Source of the DNA: Paramesorhizobium leguminum | GTDB lineage: Bacteria > Pseudomonadota > Alphaproteobacteria > Rhizobiales > Rhizobiaceae | Direction: 5' to 3' | Assembly: GCF_003217235.1 (NCBI RefSeq) | Contig: NZ_QJTF01000007.1 | Location: 107,189-171,188 of the forward strand | Length of the DNA: 64,000 nt | Shown: piece by piece, positions 42,144-50,312 of the stretch | Layout of the letters: each line of letters starts with the position of its first letter | Position numbering within the stretch: position 1 is the first letter of the stretch | The notes under the pieces: model-generated | The model's input: the letters and a program-made list of their open reading frames with translations, nothing else | Databases searched by the model: none | What the model was told of the DNA's origin: nothing | Made by a program: the position numbers and the translations under genes

Positions 42144-42182
42144 AGGCCCAGATTCAGGCCCAGATTCAGGCCCAGATTCAGG
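42144..42182. repeat. 12-bp tandem repeat over rplI stop
   Basis: Three exact copies of AGGCCCAGATTC plus AGG. The rplI stop codon (42178-42180) lies at the edge of the array. Length variation here would leave rplI intact, because the array lies almost wholly downstream of its stop. Confidence 0.9.
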
Positions 42183-42747
42183 CGTTGTCGTCTTCGCCGT
42201 CTTCGTCATCGAAGGTTTCCTCGGAAAGAGGCTCGTCTTCGATGCCGTAGATTGCCTGGGCGGAAGTCAGATCCTCGCCCTTCGTCTGGCGTTCGGCTTC
42301 TTCCGCCGAACGGGCGATATTGATCGTAACGGTGACTTCGACTTCCGGATGCAACGCGATCTTGATCTCGTGCAGGCCGATGGTCTTGATCGGCGTGTTG
42401 AGTTCAACCTGATTGCGGCCGATGGTGAAGCCTTCCGCCGTCAGGATGTCGGCAATGTCGCGCGTCGAAACGGAACCGTAGAGCTGGCCGGTTTCGCCGG
42501 CCGAGCGCACGACGATGAACGTCTTGCCGTCGAGCTTCTCGGCGACAGCCTGGGCTTCGTTCTTGCGCTCCAGGTTGCGGGCCTCGAGCTGGGCGCGCTG
42601 GCCTTCGAACTTCTTCTTGTTGGCCTCGTTGGCGCGCAGCGCCTTGCCCTGTGGGAGAAGGAAGTTACGGGCAAAGCCGTCCTTGACCTTCACGGTGTCG
42701 CCCATTTGGCCGAGGCGGGAAATGCGTTCAAGCAGGATAACGTCCAT
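42178..42747 (-). CDS. rplI: 50S ribosomal protein L9
   Basis: 189 residues. The N-terminal [39 protein letters not shown] is the universal L9 opening, then a long connecting helix and the C-terminal rRNA-binding domain. It is longer than the 149-residue E. coli form because of an acidic tail ([18 protein letters not shown]) typical of alphaproteobacteria. Last gene of the S6-S18-DUF2232-L9 operon. Confidence 0.97.
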   Translation of the reverse strand: MDVILLERISRLGQMGDTVKVKDGFARNFLLPQGKALRANEANKKKFEGQRAQLEARNLERKNEAQAVAEKLDGKTFIVVRSAGETGQLYGSVSTRDIADILTAEGFTIGRNQVELNTPIKTIGLHEIKIALHPEVEVTVTINIARSAEEAERQTKGEDLTSAQAIYGIEDEPLSEETFDDEDGEDDNA

Positions 42748-42759
42748 GGTTTTGTCCTT

Positions 42760-43731
42760 TCAGTGTGGTTTGTCGGTTGGTGGAGTTTCGGGAGAAGCTT
42801 TTGACATCGGGGCATTGCGCGACGTGTCGAACAATCCCGCGATGAGAAAGAAGAACAGCACGAAGGCGAAGAGCGCGACGGCGATATAGGCGAGGCTCAA
42901 CGCGACAGGGCGCCACGGGGCGCCGCGCGTGCGAAAATGCAGGCTTGCGAAGCCGGCCAGAAGGAAGCCCGCGCCGAGCGCGCCGGCAATGGCTGCCGCC
43001 GCATGGCCGATGCCGCCGCCGAGGAAGGCCAGCGCAAGGCTGAACGCGAAGGCGAGAAGGCCGAGGCGCGGCATCCTGAGCGTCGCCGGCCAATCGTCGC
43101 GCGGACGGCGCAGGCGCCGGGAAAGCGCCGTGACGCGCAGCGCCAGATAGAAATTGCCGACAAGCGCGATGAGGCAGCTCGCCGCCTGGATGGCGGGAAG
43201 AGCCACAACCATGATCGCGGCGAGGTTGTCGCGCATCTCAGGGCTTGGCTTGAAATTCGGGTTGGCATGCGAGAGGCCCGTCATGATCGCGTCAGCGAAT
43301 TCGCGCGCCAGCGTCTCGCCGAACCCGATGATGATGCCGATGATGATGAGACCGCCGCCGACCATCAGCGCGAGGCGCAGGACGATATCCGGGAGCGGGT
43401 ACCAGACGATCGCGTCCTTCGGGCCGCCCATTTCGCTTGCGGGGCGAGCAAGGCCGGCGAAATAAGCGCCGGTAGCGGCTGGGATAATGCTTGTCAGCGC
43501 CACGAGAAGCGCCGCCATGGGCGCGACGATCGCAATGGCCGCGGTCGCGGCCACTGCGGCGATGATGCCGGCCATGGTGCCCCAGCCGAGCGCGGCGATG
43601 AAGATGGGCAGCGGGGTGAGAAAATAGAGAAACATCGCCACGCCCGACTGGACGATGGCGCCAGCCGACAACAGCGCGGCTGCAAGCCCCGCCAATATGC
43701 CGACACCGGCCGATGTTACGTCGAATTTCAT
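42760..43731 (-). CDS. DUF2232 membrane protein
   Basis: 323 residues from ATG 43731. About eight hydrophobic helices; the opening VGILAGLAAALLSAGAIVQSGVAMFLYFLTPLPIFIAALGWG is typical of DUF2232 (YybS-like) proteins found between S18 and L9 genes in alphaproteobacteria. Function unknown; conserved linkage to ribosomal genes is notable. The frame upstream to 43824 runs into a tandem repeat and is not used. Confidence 0.85.
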   Translation of the reverse strand: MKFDVTSAGVGILAGLAAALLSAGAIVQSGVAMFLYFLTPLPIFIAALGWGTMAGIIAAVAATAAIAIVAPMAALLVALTSIIPAATGAYFAGLARPASEMGGPKDAIVWYPLPDIVLRLALMVGGGLIIIGIIIGFGETLAREFADAIMTGLSHANPNFKPSPEMRDNLAAIMVVALPAIQAASCLIALVGNFYLALRVTALSRRLRRPRDDWPATLRMPRLGLLAFAFSLALAFLGGGIGHAAAAIAGALGAGFLLAGFASLHFRTRGAPWRPVALSLAYIAVALFAFVLFFFLIAGLFDTSRNAPMSKASPETPPTDKPH

Positions 43732-43840
43732 GTTCGCTCGCTGTCCTGCCGAAGCAGTTAGAGGTGGCGGCTGTCGCCGGACTTCACCCCAACTCGGGTT
43801 TTGATTTTCGCCTGCCGCGCCCATCGCGGAAGGGTATCGA

Positions 43841-43919
43841 GGGCAGTAGGGCAGTAGGGCAGTAGGGCAGTATGTTTTTAGTCACATATTGCCCTACTGC
43901 CTTACTGCCCTACTGCCAT
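43841..43919. repeat. tandem-octamer hairpin between rpsR and DUF2232
   Basis: Left arm: four exact GGGCAGTA units (43841-43872). Right arm: the inverted GCCCTACT/GCCTTACT series (43889-43919). The loop contains TATGTTTTTAGTCACAT. A related partial copy occurs at 53651-53695. Confidence 0.92.
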
Positions 43920-43924
43920 ATTTA

Positions 43925-44173
43925 TTACTTCACCACATAAGGCAGCAGGCCGAGGAAACGGGCGCGCTTGATCGCCTTGGCGAGCTCGCGCTGCTTCTTC
44001 TGGCTGACGGCGGTGATGCGGGACGGAACGATCTTGCCACGCTCGGAAATGTAGCGCGACAGGAGCTTGACGTCCTTGTAATCGATCTTCGGCGCGTTGG
44101 CGCCGGAGAACGGGCAGGTCTTGCGGCGGCGATGGAAAGGACGCCGGGTCGGGATCTGGTTGATGTCGACCAT
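43925..44173 (-). CDS. rpsR: 30S ribosomal protein S18
   Basis: 82 residues. The basic N-terminus ([15 protein letters not shown]) and the core [52 protein letters not shown] are the universal S18. Its ATG shares one base with the rpsF stop, so translation is coupled to S6, its binding partner in the small subunit. Confidence 0.98.
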   Translation of the reverse strand: MVDINQIPTRRPFHRRRKTCPFSGANAPKIDYKDVKLLSRYISERGKIVPSRITAVSQKKQRELAKAIKRARFLGLLPYVVK

Positions 44174-44646
44174 TATGCCTCACCTCCGGCTACTGCTTCG
44201 TTGTCACGCGGACGGCGCGGACGGTCGCGATCGCCATCGCGGGGGCGGTCACGGTCGCCATCGCGCGGACGGCGCGGACGGTCGTCATCGCGGCCGAAAC
44301 GGTCGTCGCGTTCGCGGCGGTCGTCACGGCGGGCGAGCATGGCCGACTGGCCTTCCTCGTGCTTCTCGACGCGCACCGTCAGAAAGCGCAGCACATCTTC
44401 GTTGATGCGCATCTGGCGTTCCATCTCGCTGACAGCCGCCGCCGGAGCGTCGATATCGATCAGCGTGTAATACGCCTTGCGGTTCTTGTTGATGCGATAG
44501 GTGAGGGGACGGAGGCCCCAGCTTTCAATGCGCCCGACTTTGCCGCCATTGGCCTCGATGACACCCTTGTACTGTTCTACAAGCGCGTCGACCTGCTGCT
44601 GCGTTATGTCCTGTCGGGCAAGGAGCACATGTTCATAAAGAGCCAT
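44173..44646 (-). CDS. rpsF: 30S ribosomal protein S6
   Basis: 157 residues. Residues 1-100 are a normal S6 ([37 protein letters not shown], then [25 protein letters not shown]). The C-terminal 45 residues are an Asp/Arg-rich low-complexity tail with short repeats of the DRDRPRDG type. Such charged tails are usual in alphaproteobacterial S6 but vary in length. First gene of the operon. Confidence 0.98.
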   Translation of the reverse strand: MALYEHVLLARQDITQQQVDALVEQYKGVIEANGGKVGRIESWGLRPLTYRINKNRKAYYTLIDIDAPAAAVSEMERQMRINEDVLRFLTVRVEKHEEGQSAMLARRDDRRERDDRFGRDDDRPRRPRDGDRDRPRDGDRDRPRRPRDNEAVAGGEA

Positions 44647-44952
44647 TGTCTCTGCCTTTCTTCATTTACCATCGCAAGGCACCAGCGGCTAAGCCTCTGC
44701 GACTTCTCTCATGCCGGAAGAACCGGTGAAGAAAGGACGCGTGGTCGAGACGATCGAGAGCGGAGACACGGGAGGCAGAAGCACTTTAGGCTTCGACGGA
44801 TAAAATCCGGCCCTCCGTTCAGCCCCCAGCTGACGCCGAGCAATGAACGAGCGGGCTAATACGGGATTGTGGGCGGTTTGGCAACAAAGGATTCGAAATC
44901 AGGCCGGTTTCAATCTAAATGTAACTGTAAGCTTGGGATAATGGGGGGCGAC
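44647..44952. other. intergenic region upstream of rpsF
   Basis: This should contain the ribosomal operon promoter and leader on the minus strand. The only clear structure is the hairpin at 44672-44702. The rest holds no gene that I can support. Confidence 0.5.
44672..44702 (-). promoter_or_regulatory. candidate S6/S18 leader hairpin
   Basis: In the rpsF leader, TCGCAGAGGC pairs with GCCTTGCGA (9 bp with one bulged G) around the loop TTAGCCGCTGGT. It ends 26 nt before the rpsF ATG. S6-S18 mRNA leaders in other bacteria use a hairpin with an exposed CCG; a CCG is present in this loop. Function is inference. Confidence 0.35.
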
Positions 44953-45000
44953 ATGGAAAATAAGAACGATATCCGCTATATTGAAGAGGTGAAGGCATGA
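44953..45000 (+). CDS. 15-residue micro-ORF upstream of coiled-coil protein
   Basis: MENKNDIRYIEEVKA, preceded by GGGGGG with about 4-nt spacing. Its TGA overlaps the next ATG in an ATGA junction. It could be a leader peptide giving translational coupling, or a chance frame. Confidence 0.3.
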   Translation: MENKNDIRYIEEVKA

Positions 45001-45197
45001 CTGTTATGTCGGGAAACCTCTATCGGGCCTTGAAATCGGCAAATGTCACCGATGATTTGGCTCAAAAGGCGGCGGAAGAAGTGGCTGGTCACGACACGGA
45101 TATCAAGGACATCAAAGCAACGCTGAGATTGCACAGCTGGATGCTTGGTTTAATCATCGCCGGCACTGCCTCGCTGATTTTGAAGGCGTTCTTCTGA
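44997..45197 (+). CDS. small coiled-coil membrane protein (DUF1640-like C-terminus)
   Basis: 66 residues. The N-terminal half is helical and acidic (LYRALKSANVTDDLAQKAAEEVAGHDTDIKDIK), and the C-terminus is one membrane helix (SWMLGLIIAGTASLILKAFF). The LRLHSWMLGLIIAG text resembles the end of DUF1640/CCDC90-type coiled-coil proteins, here without the longer coiled coil. Function unknown. Coupled to a possible 15-residue upstream frame. It lies just before the mntA-hepT pair. Confidence 0.65.
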   Translation: MTVMSGNLYRALKSANVTDDLAQKAAEEVAGHDTDIKDIKATLRLHSWMLGLIIAGTASLILKAFF

Positions 45198-45248
45198 TTT
45201 GAATAGGCTTGGCATGAACATTTCGGGATGTTGTTGCAGGAGGAACGG

Positions 45249-45539
45249 ATGAAGCCATCGCAAGCCTTGGCCGCCAACCGCGCCGCGGTACGGCATGTGG
45301 TCGAATCTCACCGCGCCCTCAACGCTCGGGTGTTCGGTTCCGCACTGCATGGCCACGACACCGATAGCAGCGATTTGGACATCCTCATTGATCCGATGCC
45401 GGACATGACGCTGTTCGACATTGGTGCAATTCGTCTCGAATTGGGCCAGTTGCTTGGCGTGCCGGTGGATGTGCTCACGCCCAATGCGCTGCCTGACCAC
45501 TTCCGGTCCAGGATACTCGCAGAGGCGCGTCCTGTGTGA
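45249..45539 (+). CDS. mntA: TA module 5: MntA-type nucleotidyltransferase antitoxin
   Basis: 96 residues. The minimal nucleotidyltransferase motif GS...D-x-D is present: FGSALHGHDTDSSDLDILID (Gly30-Ser31, Asp42, Asp44). MntA proteins block HepT by adding AMP groups to a Tyr near its RNase site. AGGAGGAACGG gives a perfect ribosome-binding site. Overlaps hepT by 4 bp. Confidence 0.92.
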   Translation: MKPSQALAANRAAVRHVVESHRALNARVFGSALHGHDTDSSDLDILIDPMPDMTLFDIGAIRLELGQLLGVPVDVLTPNALPDHFRSRILAEARPV

Positions 45540-45889
45540 CCCGCGACCAGCAACGCCTGGCCGCTTATCTGGCGCATATCATTGAAGCCATAGAGCGTAT
45601 CGACCGCTACACCGAAGATATGGACGAAGGCGCGTTTTTGAGCAGCCAATTGGTGCAAGATGCCGTAATCCGCAATATTGAGATCATCGGCGAGGCCAGC
45701 AACAATATCGAAAAGCATCACCCGGAATTCGCGGCGGCGTACCCGGAATTGCCGTTGGCGGTTGCCTATCAGATGCGCAACGCCGTGACTCACGGCTATT
45801 TCAAGGTGGATTTTGAAATCGTTTGGAAGACCATTCAAAGGGACCTCCCTGCCTTACATGCGCAGATCGCTAAGATCGAAATCCGCTAG
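45536..45889 (+). CDS. hepT: TA module 5: HepT-type RNase toxin
   Basis: 117 residues, GTG start overlapping the mntA stop (GTGA). The HEPN RNase motif R-x4-H-x-Y is RNAVTHGY, with Arg81, His86 and Tyr88, the last being the usual AMPylation target. Text NIEIIGEASNNI is also typical of HepT. All-helical dimeric RNase. Confidence 0.93.
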   Translation: MTRDQQRLAAYLAHIIEAIERIDRYTEDMDEGAFLSSQLVQDAVIRNIEIIGEASNNIEKHHPEFAAAYPELPLAVAYQMRNAVTHGYFKVDFEIVWKTIQRDLPALHAQIAKIEIR

Positions 45890-45948
45890 CCAAGACGAAC
45901 GCCGGCTCGGCGGCCGGCGTTTCGCTATGGGAGGATGCGGTTGCCGCA

Positions 45949-46314
45949 TCAGGGGTTTGATATGCTCTTGCAGATGCCCTGGACTTTATCGCTATACTGG
46001 GTCTTTTCCTGTTGCATCGAGCCGCAAGCTTCGCGGACCTTGGCCTGTTCTTCCGACGTCATTGCCTGGTAGCGTGTCATGAACTCGCCCTGGTCGCGGA
46101 TGGAACCCGTCGATTGATCGTCAACGAATGCGTCATAGGTGCTTTGGTCCAGTTGCGTGTTGCCGATGGAGTTTCCCGGCGTTGGCGCATCGGTTCCTGT
46201 CCGTGGAAATGTTGGGCCGTTATCTGAGTTTGAAGGGGCATTCTGCGCCAATGCAGCGCCTGCGCTCATGAAAAGCGCGAGGAGTGCAGCAGTCATCGTG
46301 TTCAGGTCGAACAT
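45949..46314 (-). CDS. small secreted hypothetical protein
   Basis: 121 residues with signal peptide TAALLALFMSAGAALAQ. The mature part begins Asn/Ser/Pro-rich and then has SIRDQGEFMTRYQAMTSEEQAKVREACGSMQ, with two Cys (EACG, GICK) that could form a disulfide. Periplasmic. No function assignable. Minus strand, convergent with hepT. Confidence 0.7.
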   Translation of the reverse strand: MFDLNTMTAALLALFMSAGAALAQNAPSNSDNGPTFPRTGTDAPTPGNSIGNTQLDQSTYDAFVDDQSTGSIRDQGEFMTRYQAMTSEEQAKVREACGSMQQEKTQYSDKVQGICKSISNP

Positions 46315-46587
46315 GATCCTCTCCTGAAGTTGGTTTCGTCAGATGTGGGTTTTCATTCACAGCCAAAAGCAGTTCGCTTCTGGCGCTCTCCTTACGTCAG
46401 CCTAACGGGTGCGGCCGCATTTGGTTCCGGTATTTGAGAACCCGGTTTATATGATGATTTTCGCCCGGATTTGGGCCCATTTCGCTCCGATACAGGCTTT
46501 TCGGCACACCGGACTTGACTTCTGTGTTGCCGATGGTCACACCGCGCGCCAATATCGAATTCTGTTAAAAGAGGCTTAAGATCAACG

Positions 46588-47526
46588 ATGGCCGTAGCAT
46601 TCACATTCCCCGGACAGGGCAGCCAGGCGGTCGGCATGGGCAAGGCGCTTGCGGAAAACTTTGCCGAGGCGCGCGCCGTGTTCGACGAGGTGGACGAAGC
46701 GCTGGGCGAGAAACTTTCCGCCACCATGTTCGAAGGGCCGGAAGAGACGCTGACGCTGACCGCCAACGCGCAGCCCGCGCTGATGGCGGTATCCATGGCG
46801 GTCATCCGGGTGCTGGAGGCGAACGGCTTTTCGCTGAAGGACAAGGTGGCCTATGTTGCCGGCCATTCGCTGGGTGAATATTCCGCTCTTTGTGCGGCGG
46901 GAACCTTTTCGCTGGCCGATACCGCGCGTCTCCTGCGCATTCGCGGCAACGCCATGCAGCGCGCCGTGCCGGTGGGCGAGGGCGCGATGGCGGCGATCAT
47001 CGGCCTGGAACATGGCGATGTGCAGGCGATCTGCGAAGCGGCATCTCTCGAAGGTATCTGCCAGATCGCCAATGACAATGGCGGCGGGCAGATTGTCATC
47101 TCCGGGACGAAACCCGCCGTGGAGAAGGCTGCCGCGCTGGCAACCGAACGGGGCGCCAAGCGGGCGATCATGCTGCCCGTTTCGGCCCCCTTCCATTCGG
47201 CCCTGATGGCGCCCGCGGCGGAAGCGATGCGCGAGGCGCTGGCAAACGTGAAGAAGAACGACCCTGTCGTGCCGCTCATTGCCAATGTCCGTGCTGCGCC
47301 GGTGACCGATGCGAATGAAATCGCCGGGCTTCTGGTCGAGCAGGTAACCGGACAGGTCCGCTGGCGCGAAACCGTCGAATGGTTTGCGGCAAACGGCGTC
47401 ACCACGCTTTACGAGATCGGCTCCGGCAAGGTGCTGACTGGTCTCGCCCGTCGCATATCGAAAGAAATGACCGGAACCGCCGTCGGCACGGCGGAGGAAA
47501 TTGAGGCGGCTCGCGCCGTCCTTTAA
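46588..47526 (+). CDS. fabD: malonyl-CoA:ACP transacylase
   Basis: 312 residues. It loads malonyl groups on ACP. Catalytic Ser94 sits in GHSLGEYSA; the opening AFTFPGQGSQAVGMG and the His-containing SAPFHSALM are conserved. First gene of the fab cluster, 12 bp before fabG. Upstream gap of 273 bp probably holds the promoter; no operator recognised. Confidence 0.97.
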   Translation: MAVAFTFPGQGSQAVGMGKALAENFAEARAVFDEVDEALGEKLSATMFEGPEETLTLTANAQPALMAVSMAVIRVLEANGFSLKDKVAYVAGHSLGEYSALCAAGTFSLADTARLLRIRGNAMQRAVPVGEGAMAAIIGLEHGDVQAICEAASLEGICQIANDNGGGQIVISGTKPAVEKAAALATERGAKRAIMLPVSAPFHSALMAPAAEAMREALANVKKNDPVVPLIANVRAAPVTDANEIAGLLVEQVTGQVRWRETVEWFAANGVTTLYEIGSGKVLTGLARRISKEMTGTAVGTAEEIEAARAVL

Positions 47527-47538
47527 AGGAAACTTGCT

Positions 47539-48276
47539 ATGTTTGACCTTACCGGCCGCAAGGCCCTCATAACCGGCGCCACCGGGGGGATCGGCGAGGC
47601 CATCGCCCGCACCCTTCATGCTCGGGGCGCTATCGTCGGCCTGCACGGCACCCGCGTGGAAAAGCTGGAGGCTCTGGCCGCCGAGCTTGGCGAGCGCGTG
47701 AAGATTTTCCCGGCCAATCTTTCGGAGCGCGCGGAAGTCAAGGCGCTCGGCGAAAAGGCGGAAAAGGAACTCGAAGGCATCGATATCCTCGTCAACAATG
47801 CCGGCATCACCAGGGACGGCCTGTTTGTGCGCATGAGCGACGCGGACTGGGACGCGGTGCTGAATGTCAACCTCACTTCGGTTTTCAATCTCACGCGCGA
47901 ACTGACCCATCCGATGATGCGCCGCCGCCATGGCCGGATCATCAATATCACCTCCATCGTCGGCGTTACCGGTAATCCGGGACAAGCGAATTATTGCGCT
48001 TCGAAGGCAGGGCTGATCGGCTTTTCCAAGTCGCTGGCGCAGGAGATCGCCTCTCGCAATGTGACGGTGAATTGCGTAGCGCCCGGCTTTATCGAATCGG
48101 CCATGACCGAAAAGCTCAACGAAAAGCAGAAAGACGCCATCATGGGCGCGATCCCCATGAAGCGCATGGGGACCGGCGCGGAAATCGCCGCCGCCGTTGT
48201 CTATCTGGCCAGCGATGAGGCTGCCTATGTCACCGGGCAGACGCTGCACATCAATGGCGGCATGGCGATGATTTGA
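47539..48276 (+). CDS. fabG: 3-oxoacyl-ACP reductase
   Basis: 245 residues, NADPH-dependent SDR. The cofactor loop GATGGIGEAIA, NNAGITRDGL, Ser in NITSIVGVTGNPGQANYCASKAG (Tyr and Lys in YCASK) are complete. AAAGGAAA precedes the ATG. It acts in the second step of each elongation cycle with fabF below. Followed by an intrinsic terminator. Confidence 0.97.
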   Translation: MFDLTGRKALITGATGGIGEAIARTLHARGAIVGLHGTRVEKLEALAAELGERVKIFPANLSERAEVKALGEKAEKELEGIDILVNNAGITRDGLFVRMSDADWDAVLNVNLTSVFNLTRELTHPMMRRRHGRIINITSIVGVTGNPGQANYCASKAGLIGFSKSLAQEIASRNVTVNCVAPGFIESAMTEKLNEKQKDAIMGAIPMKRMGTGAEIAAAVVYLASDEAAYVTGQTLHINGGMAMI

Positions 48277-48335
48277 CCTTGCTCTCTGGTCGCCATTCTC
48301 GGGGCTTAGTCCGGGAATTGAGGATGGACAGAGAG

Positions 48336-48354
48336 CCTCTAGGAAGAGGTTTTT
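48336..48354 (+). terminator. intrinsic terminator after fabG
   Basis: CCTCT-agga-AGAGG followed by TTTTT. The stem is short but the U-run is clean. Confidence 0.6.
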
Positions 48355-48519
48355 GCTAATTTTAGCCGCAAATCAGCCCAAAACGGGCAGATGAACGGCC
48401 AAAATGCGCTTTGCGCGACAGCCGAACCGTGGTAAGGCGCGCGCAGAGTTGGCGAACCGCATGGGTTGCGGGGCCGATCATGTTCCGAAAGGAATATCCA
48501 CAGGGTATCCGTTGCTCCG

Positions 48520-48548
48520 TTGAAGCGGCAGGCGACAGGTATCTTATA
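48520..48548 (+). promoter_or_regulatory. candidate acpP promoter
   Basis: TTGAAG (48520-48525), 17 nt, CTTATA (48543-48548). Positioned about 65 bp before the acpP ATG. Fits alphaproteobacterial housekeeping promoters loosely. Confidence 0.35.
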
Positions 48549-48614
48549 GCTTGATTACATTCACCCATGCCGCTAACCAAGGCAGGGAACAACAAACAGG
48601 TCGAGGTTTCGGAA

Positions 48615-48851
48615 ATGAGCGACACCGCAGAACGCGTCAAGAAAATCGTTGTGGAACATCTGGGCGTAGATGCCGACAAGGTAACGGAAGGCGCGAGCTT
48701 CATCGATGATCTCGGCGCGGACAGCCTTGATACCGTTGAGCTGGTCATGGCTTTCGAGGAAGAATTCGGCGTCGAAATCCCGGATGATGCCGCCGAGACG
48801 ATCCTGACGGTCGGCGACGCCGTCAAGTTCATCGATAAGGCCAAGGCCTGA
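48615..48851 (+). CDS. acpP: acyl carrier protein
   Basis: 78 residues, highly acidic. Phosphopantetheine attachment Ser37 is in [11 protein letters not shown]; the rest ([25 protein letters not shown]) is standard. The start at 48615 follows GAGG; the frame is open upstream to 48567 without meaning. It carries growing acyl chains between the fab enzymes. Confidence 0.98.
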   Translation: MSDTAERVKKIVVEHLGVDADKVTEGASFIDDLGADSLDTVELVMAFEEEFGVEIPDDAAETILTVGDAVKFIDKAKA

Positions 48852-48966
48852 TTATCAGACGATCTCCGGGCTGGGTGCCATTCGGCCTCCGGCCCGGATT
48901 CTATCTGCTGAATGTGCTTTAGGCCTGAGAGGCAAAGCGTCCATATTTTGGCGGAGACGTTTGCAC

Positions 48967-48998
48967 GGTACCCCCACTGCAGGACAGAGGGGGTACTT
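48967..48998. repeat. fragment of the inverted-repeat element family
   Basis: CGGTACCCCCACTGCAGG followed by ACAGAGGGGGTAC: a hairpin (GTACCCCC/GGGGGTAC) containing the GGACAGAGGGGG tail of the element's right arm. The rest of the element is missing. It lies in the acpP-fabF gap. Confidence 0.5.
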
Positions 48999-49049
48999 GC
49001 GATTCCGTCGAAACAGGAAGCGCTCTGGATAAACATCGAAGGGTGTAAT

Positions 49050-50312
49050 ATGAGGCGTGTCGTAATCACGGGTTTGGGGCTGGTGTCGCCGCTGGCAAGC
49101 GGCGTGGAAGAGACTTGGATAAGGCTCCTGGCCGGAAAAAGTGGCGCGCGCCGCGTAACCGAATTCGAGGTTGACGATCTGCCTTGCCAGATCGCCTGCC
49201 GCGTCCCTGTGGGCGATGGCACGGATGGCACCTTCAATGCCGATCTCCATATGGAGCCCAAAGAGCAGCGCAAGGTTGATCCCTTCATCGTCTATGCGAT
49301 GGGCGCGGCGGATCAGGCGCTGAACGACGCCAACTGGCACCCCGAAAGCGACGAGGATCAGATTCGCACCGGCGTGCTGATCGGTTCGGGCATCGGCGGC
49401 ATCGAGGGCATTGTCGAGGCGGGCTATACGCTGCGCGACAAGGGGCCTCGCCGTATTTCTCCCTTTTTCATTCCCGGACGCCTGATCAACCTCGCGTCCG
49501 GCCATGTCTCCATCAAGCACAAGCTGCGCGGGCCGAACCATGCGGTCGTCACCGCCTGCTCGACCGGCGCGCACGCCATCGGCGACGCGGCGCGGCTGAT
49601 CGCCTTCGGCGATGCCGATGTGATGGTGGCCGGCGGCACGGAATCACCTGTGAGCCGCATTTCACTCGCCGGCTTCGCCGCCTGCAAGGCGCTTTCGACC
49701 GACCGCAACGATGACCCGACGCGCGCGTCCCGCCCCTGGGATGCGGACCGTGATGGCTTTGTCATGGGCGAAGGCGCCGGCGTCGTCGTGCTTGAGGATC
49801 TCGATCACGCGCTTGCGCGCGGCGCGAAGATTTATGCCGAGGTCATCGGCTACGGCCTCTCCGGCGATGCCTTCCACATTACCGCGCCGACCGAGACCGG
49901 CGAGGGTGCGCAGCGCTGCATGGAAATGGCGCTGAAGCGGGCGGGAATTTCGCCCTCGCAGATCGACTATATCAACGCGCATGGCACATCGACCATGGCC
50001 GATACCATCGAGCTTGCCGCCGTCGAGCGCGTCGTCGGCGATGCGGCGTCGAAGGTTTCCATGTCATCGACCAAATCGTCCATCGGGCATCTTTTGGGCG
50101 CCGCCGGCGCGGCGGAGGCGATTTTCTGCACGCTGGCGATTCGCGATAACATCGCGCCCGCGACTCTCAACCTTGACAATCCCGCGGTTGACACCAAAAT
50201 CGATCTCGTTCCGCATAAACCGCGTGAACGCCGGATCGATACGGTATTGTCGAATTCTTTCGGTTTTGGGGGTACGAACGCCTCGCTGGTGCTGCGCCGC
50301 TATCAGGCTTAG
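49050..50312 (+). CDS. fabF: 3-oxoacyl-ACP synthase II
   Basis: 420 residues, condensing enzyme. Cys170 in VVTACSTGAHA, His in NAHGTSTMA and SSIGHLLGAAGAAE complete the Cys-His-His triad. Start at 49050 (MRRVVITGLGLVSPLA) is the family start; the frame runs open upstream without support. Follows acpP in the standard order. Confidence 0.97.
   Translation: MRRVVITGLGLVSPLASGVEETWIRLLAGKSGARRVTEFEVDDLPCQIACRVPVGDGTDGTFNADLHMEPKEQRKVDPFIVYAMGAADQALNDANWHPESDEDQIRTGVLIGSGIGGIEGIVEAGYTLRDKGPRRISPFFIPGRLINLASGHVSIKHKLRGPNHAVVTACSTGAHAIGDAARLIAFGDADVMVAGGTESPVSRISLAGFAACKALSTDRNDDPTRASRPWDADRDGFVMGEGAGVVVLEDLDHALARGAKIYAEVIGYGLSGDAFHITAPTETGEGAQRCMEMALKRAGISPSQIDYINAHGTSTMADTIELAAVERVVGDAASKVSMSSTKSSIGHLLGAAGAAEAIFCTLAIRDNIAPATLNLDNPAVDTKIDLVPHKPRERRIDTVLSNSFGFGGTNASLVLRRYQA

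Larger units (their letters stand above)
41868..42177. other. intergenic region between rplI and cfa
   Basis: 310 bp. It holds a GCATGATC-type palindrome (41943-41994), the L9-operon terminator (42071-42100) and the start of a 12-bp tandem repeat. It should also contain the cfa promoter on the minus strand. I see no gene. Confidence 0.6.
48277..48614. other. fabG-acpP intergenic region
   Basis: 338 bp. It starts with a terminator after fabG and ends with a promoter-like pair before acpP, so acpP is probably expressed separately and strongly. I see no gene in it. Confidence 0.6.

Noticed and set aside
46392..46844. 150-codon minus-strand frame upstream of fabD
   Set aside because: It overlaps fabD in antisense, is Ser-rich and has no ribosome-binding site.
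46582..48249. 555-codon minus-strand frame
   Set aside because: Shadow of fabD and fabG; high GC leaves long antisense frames.
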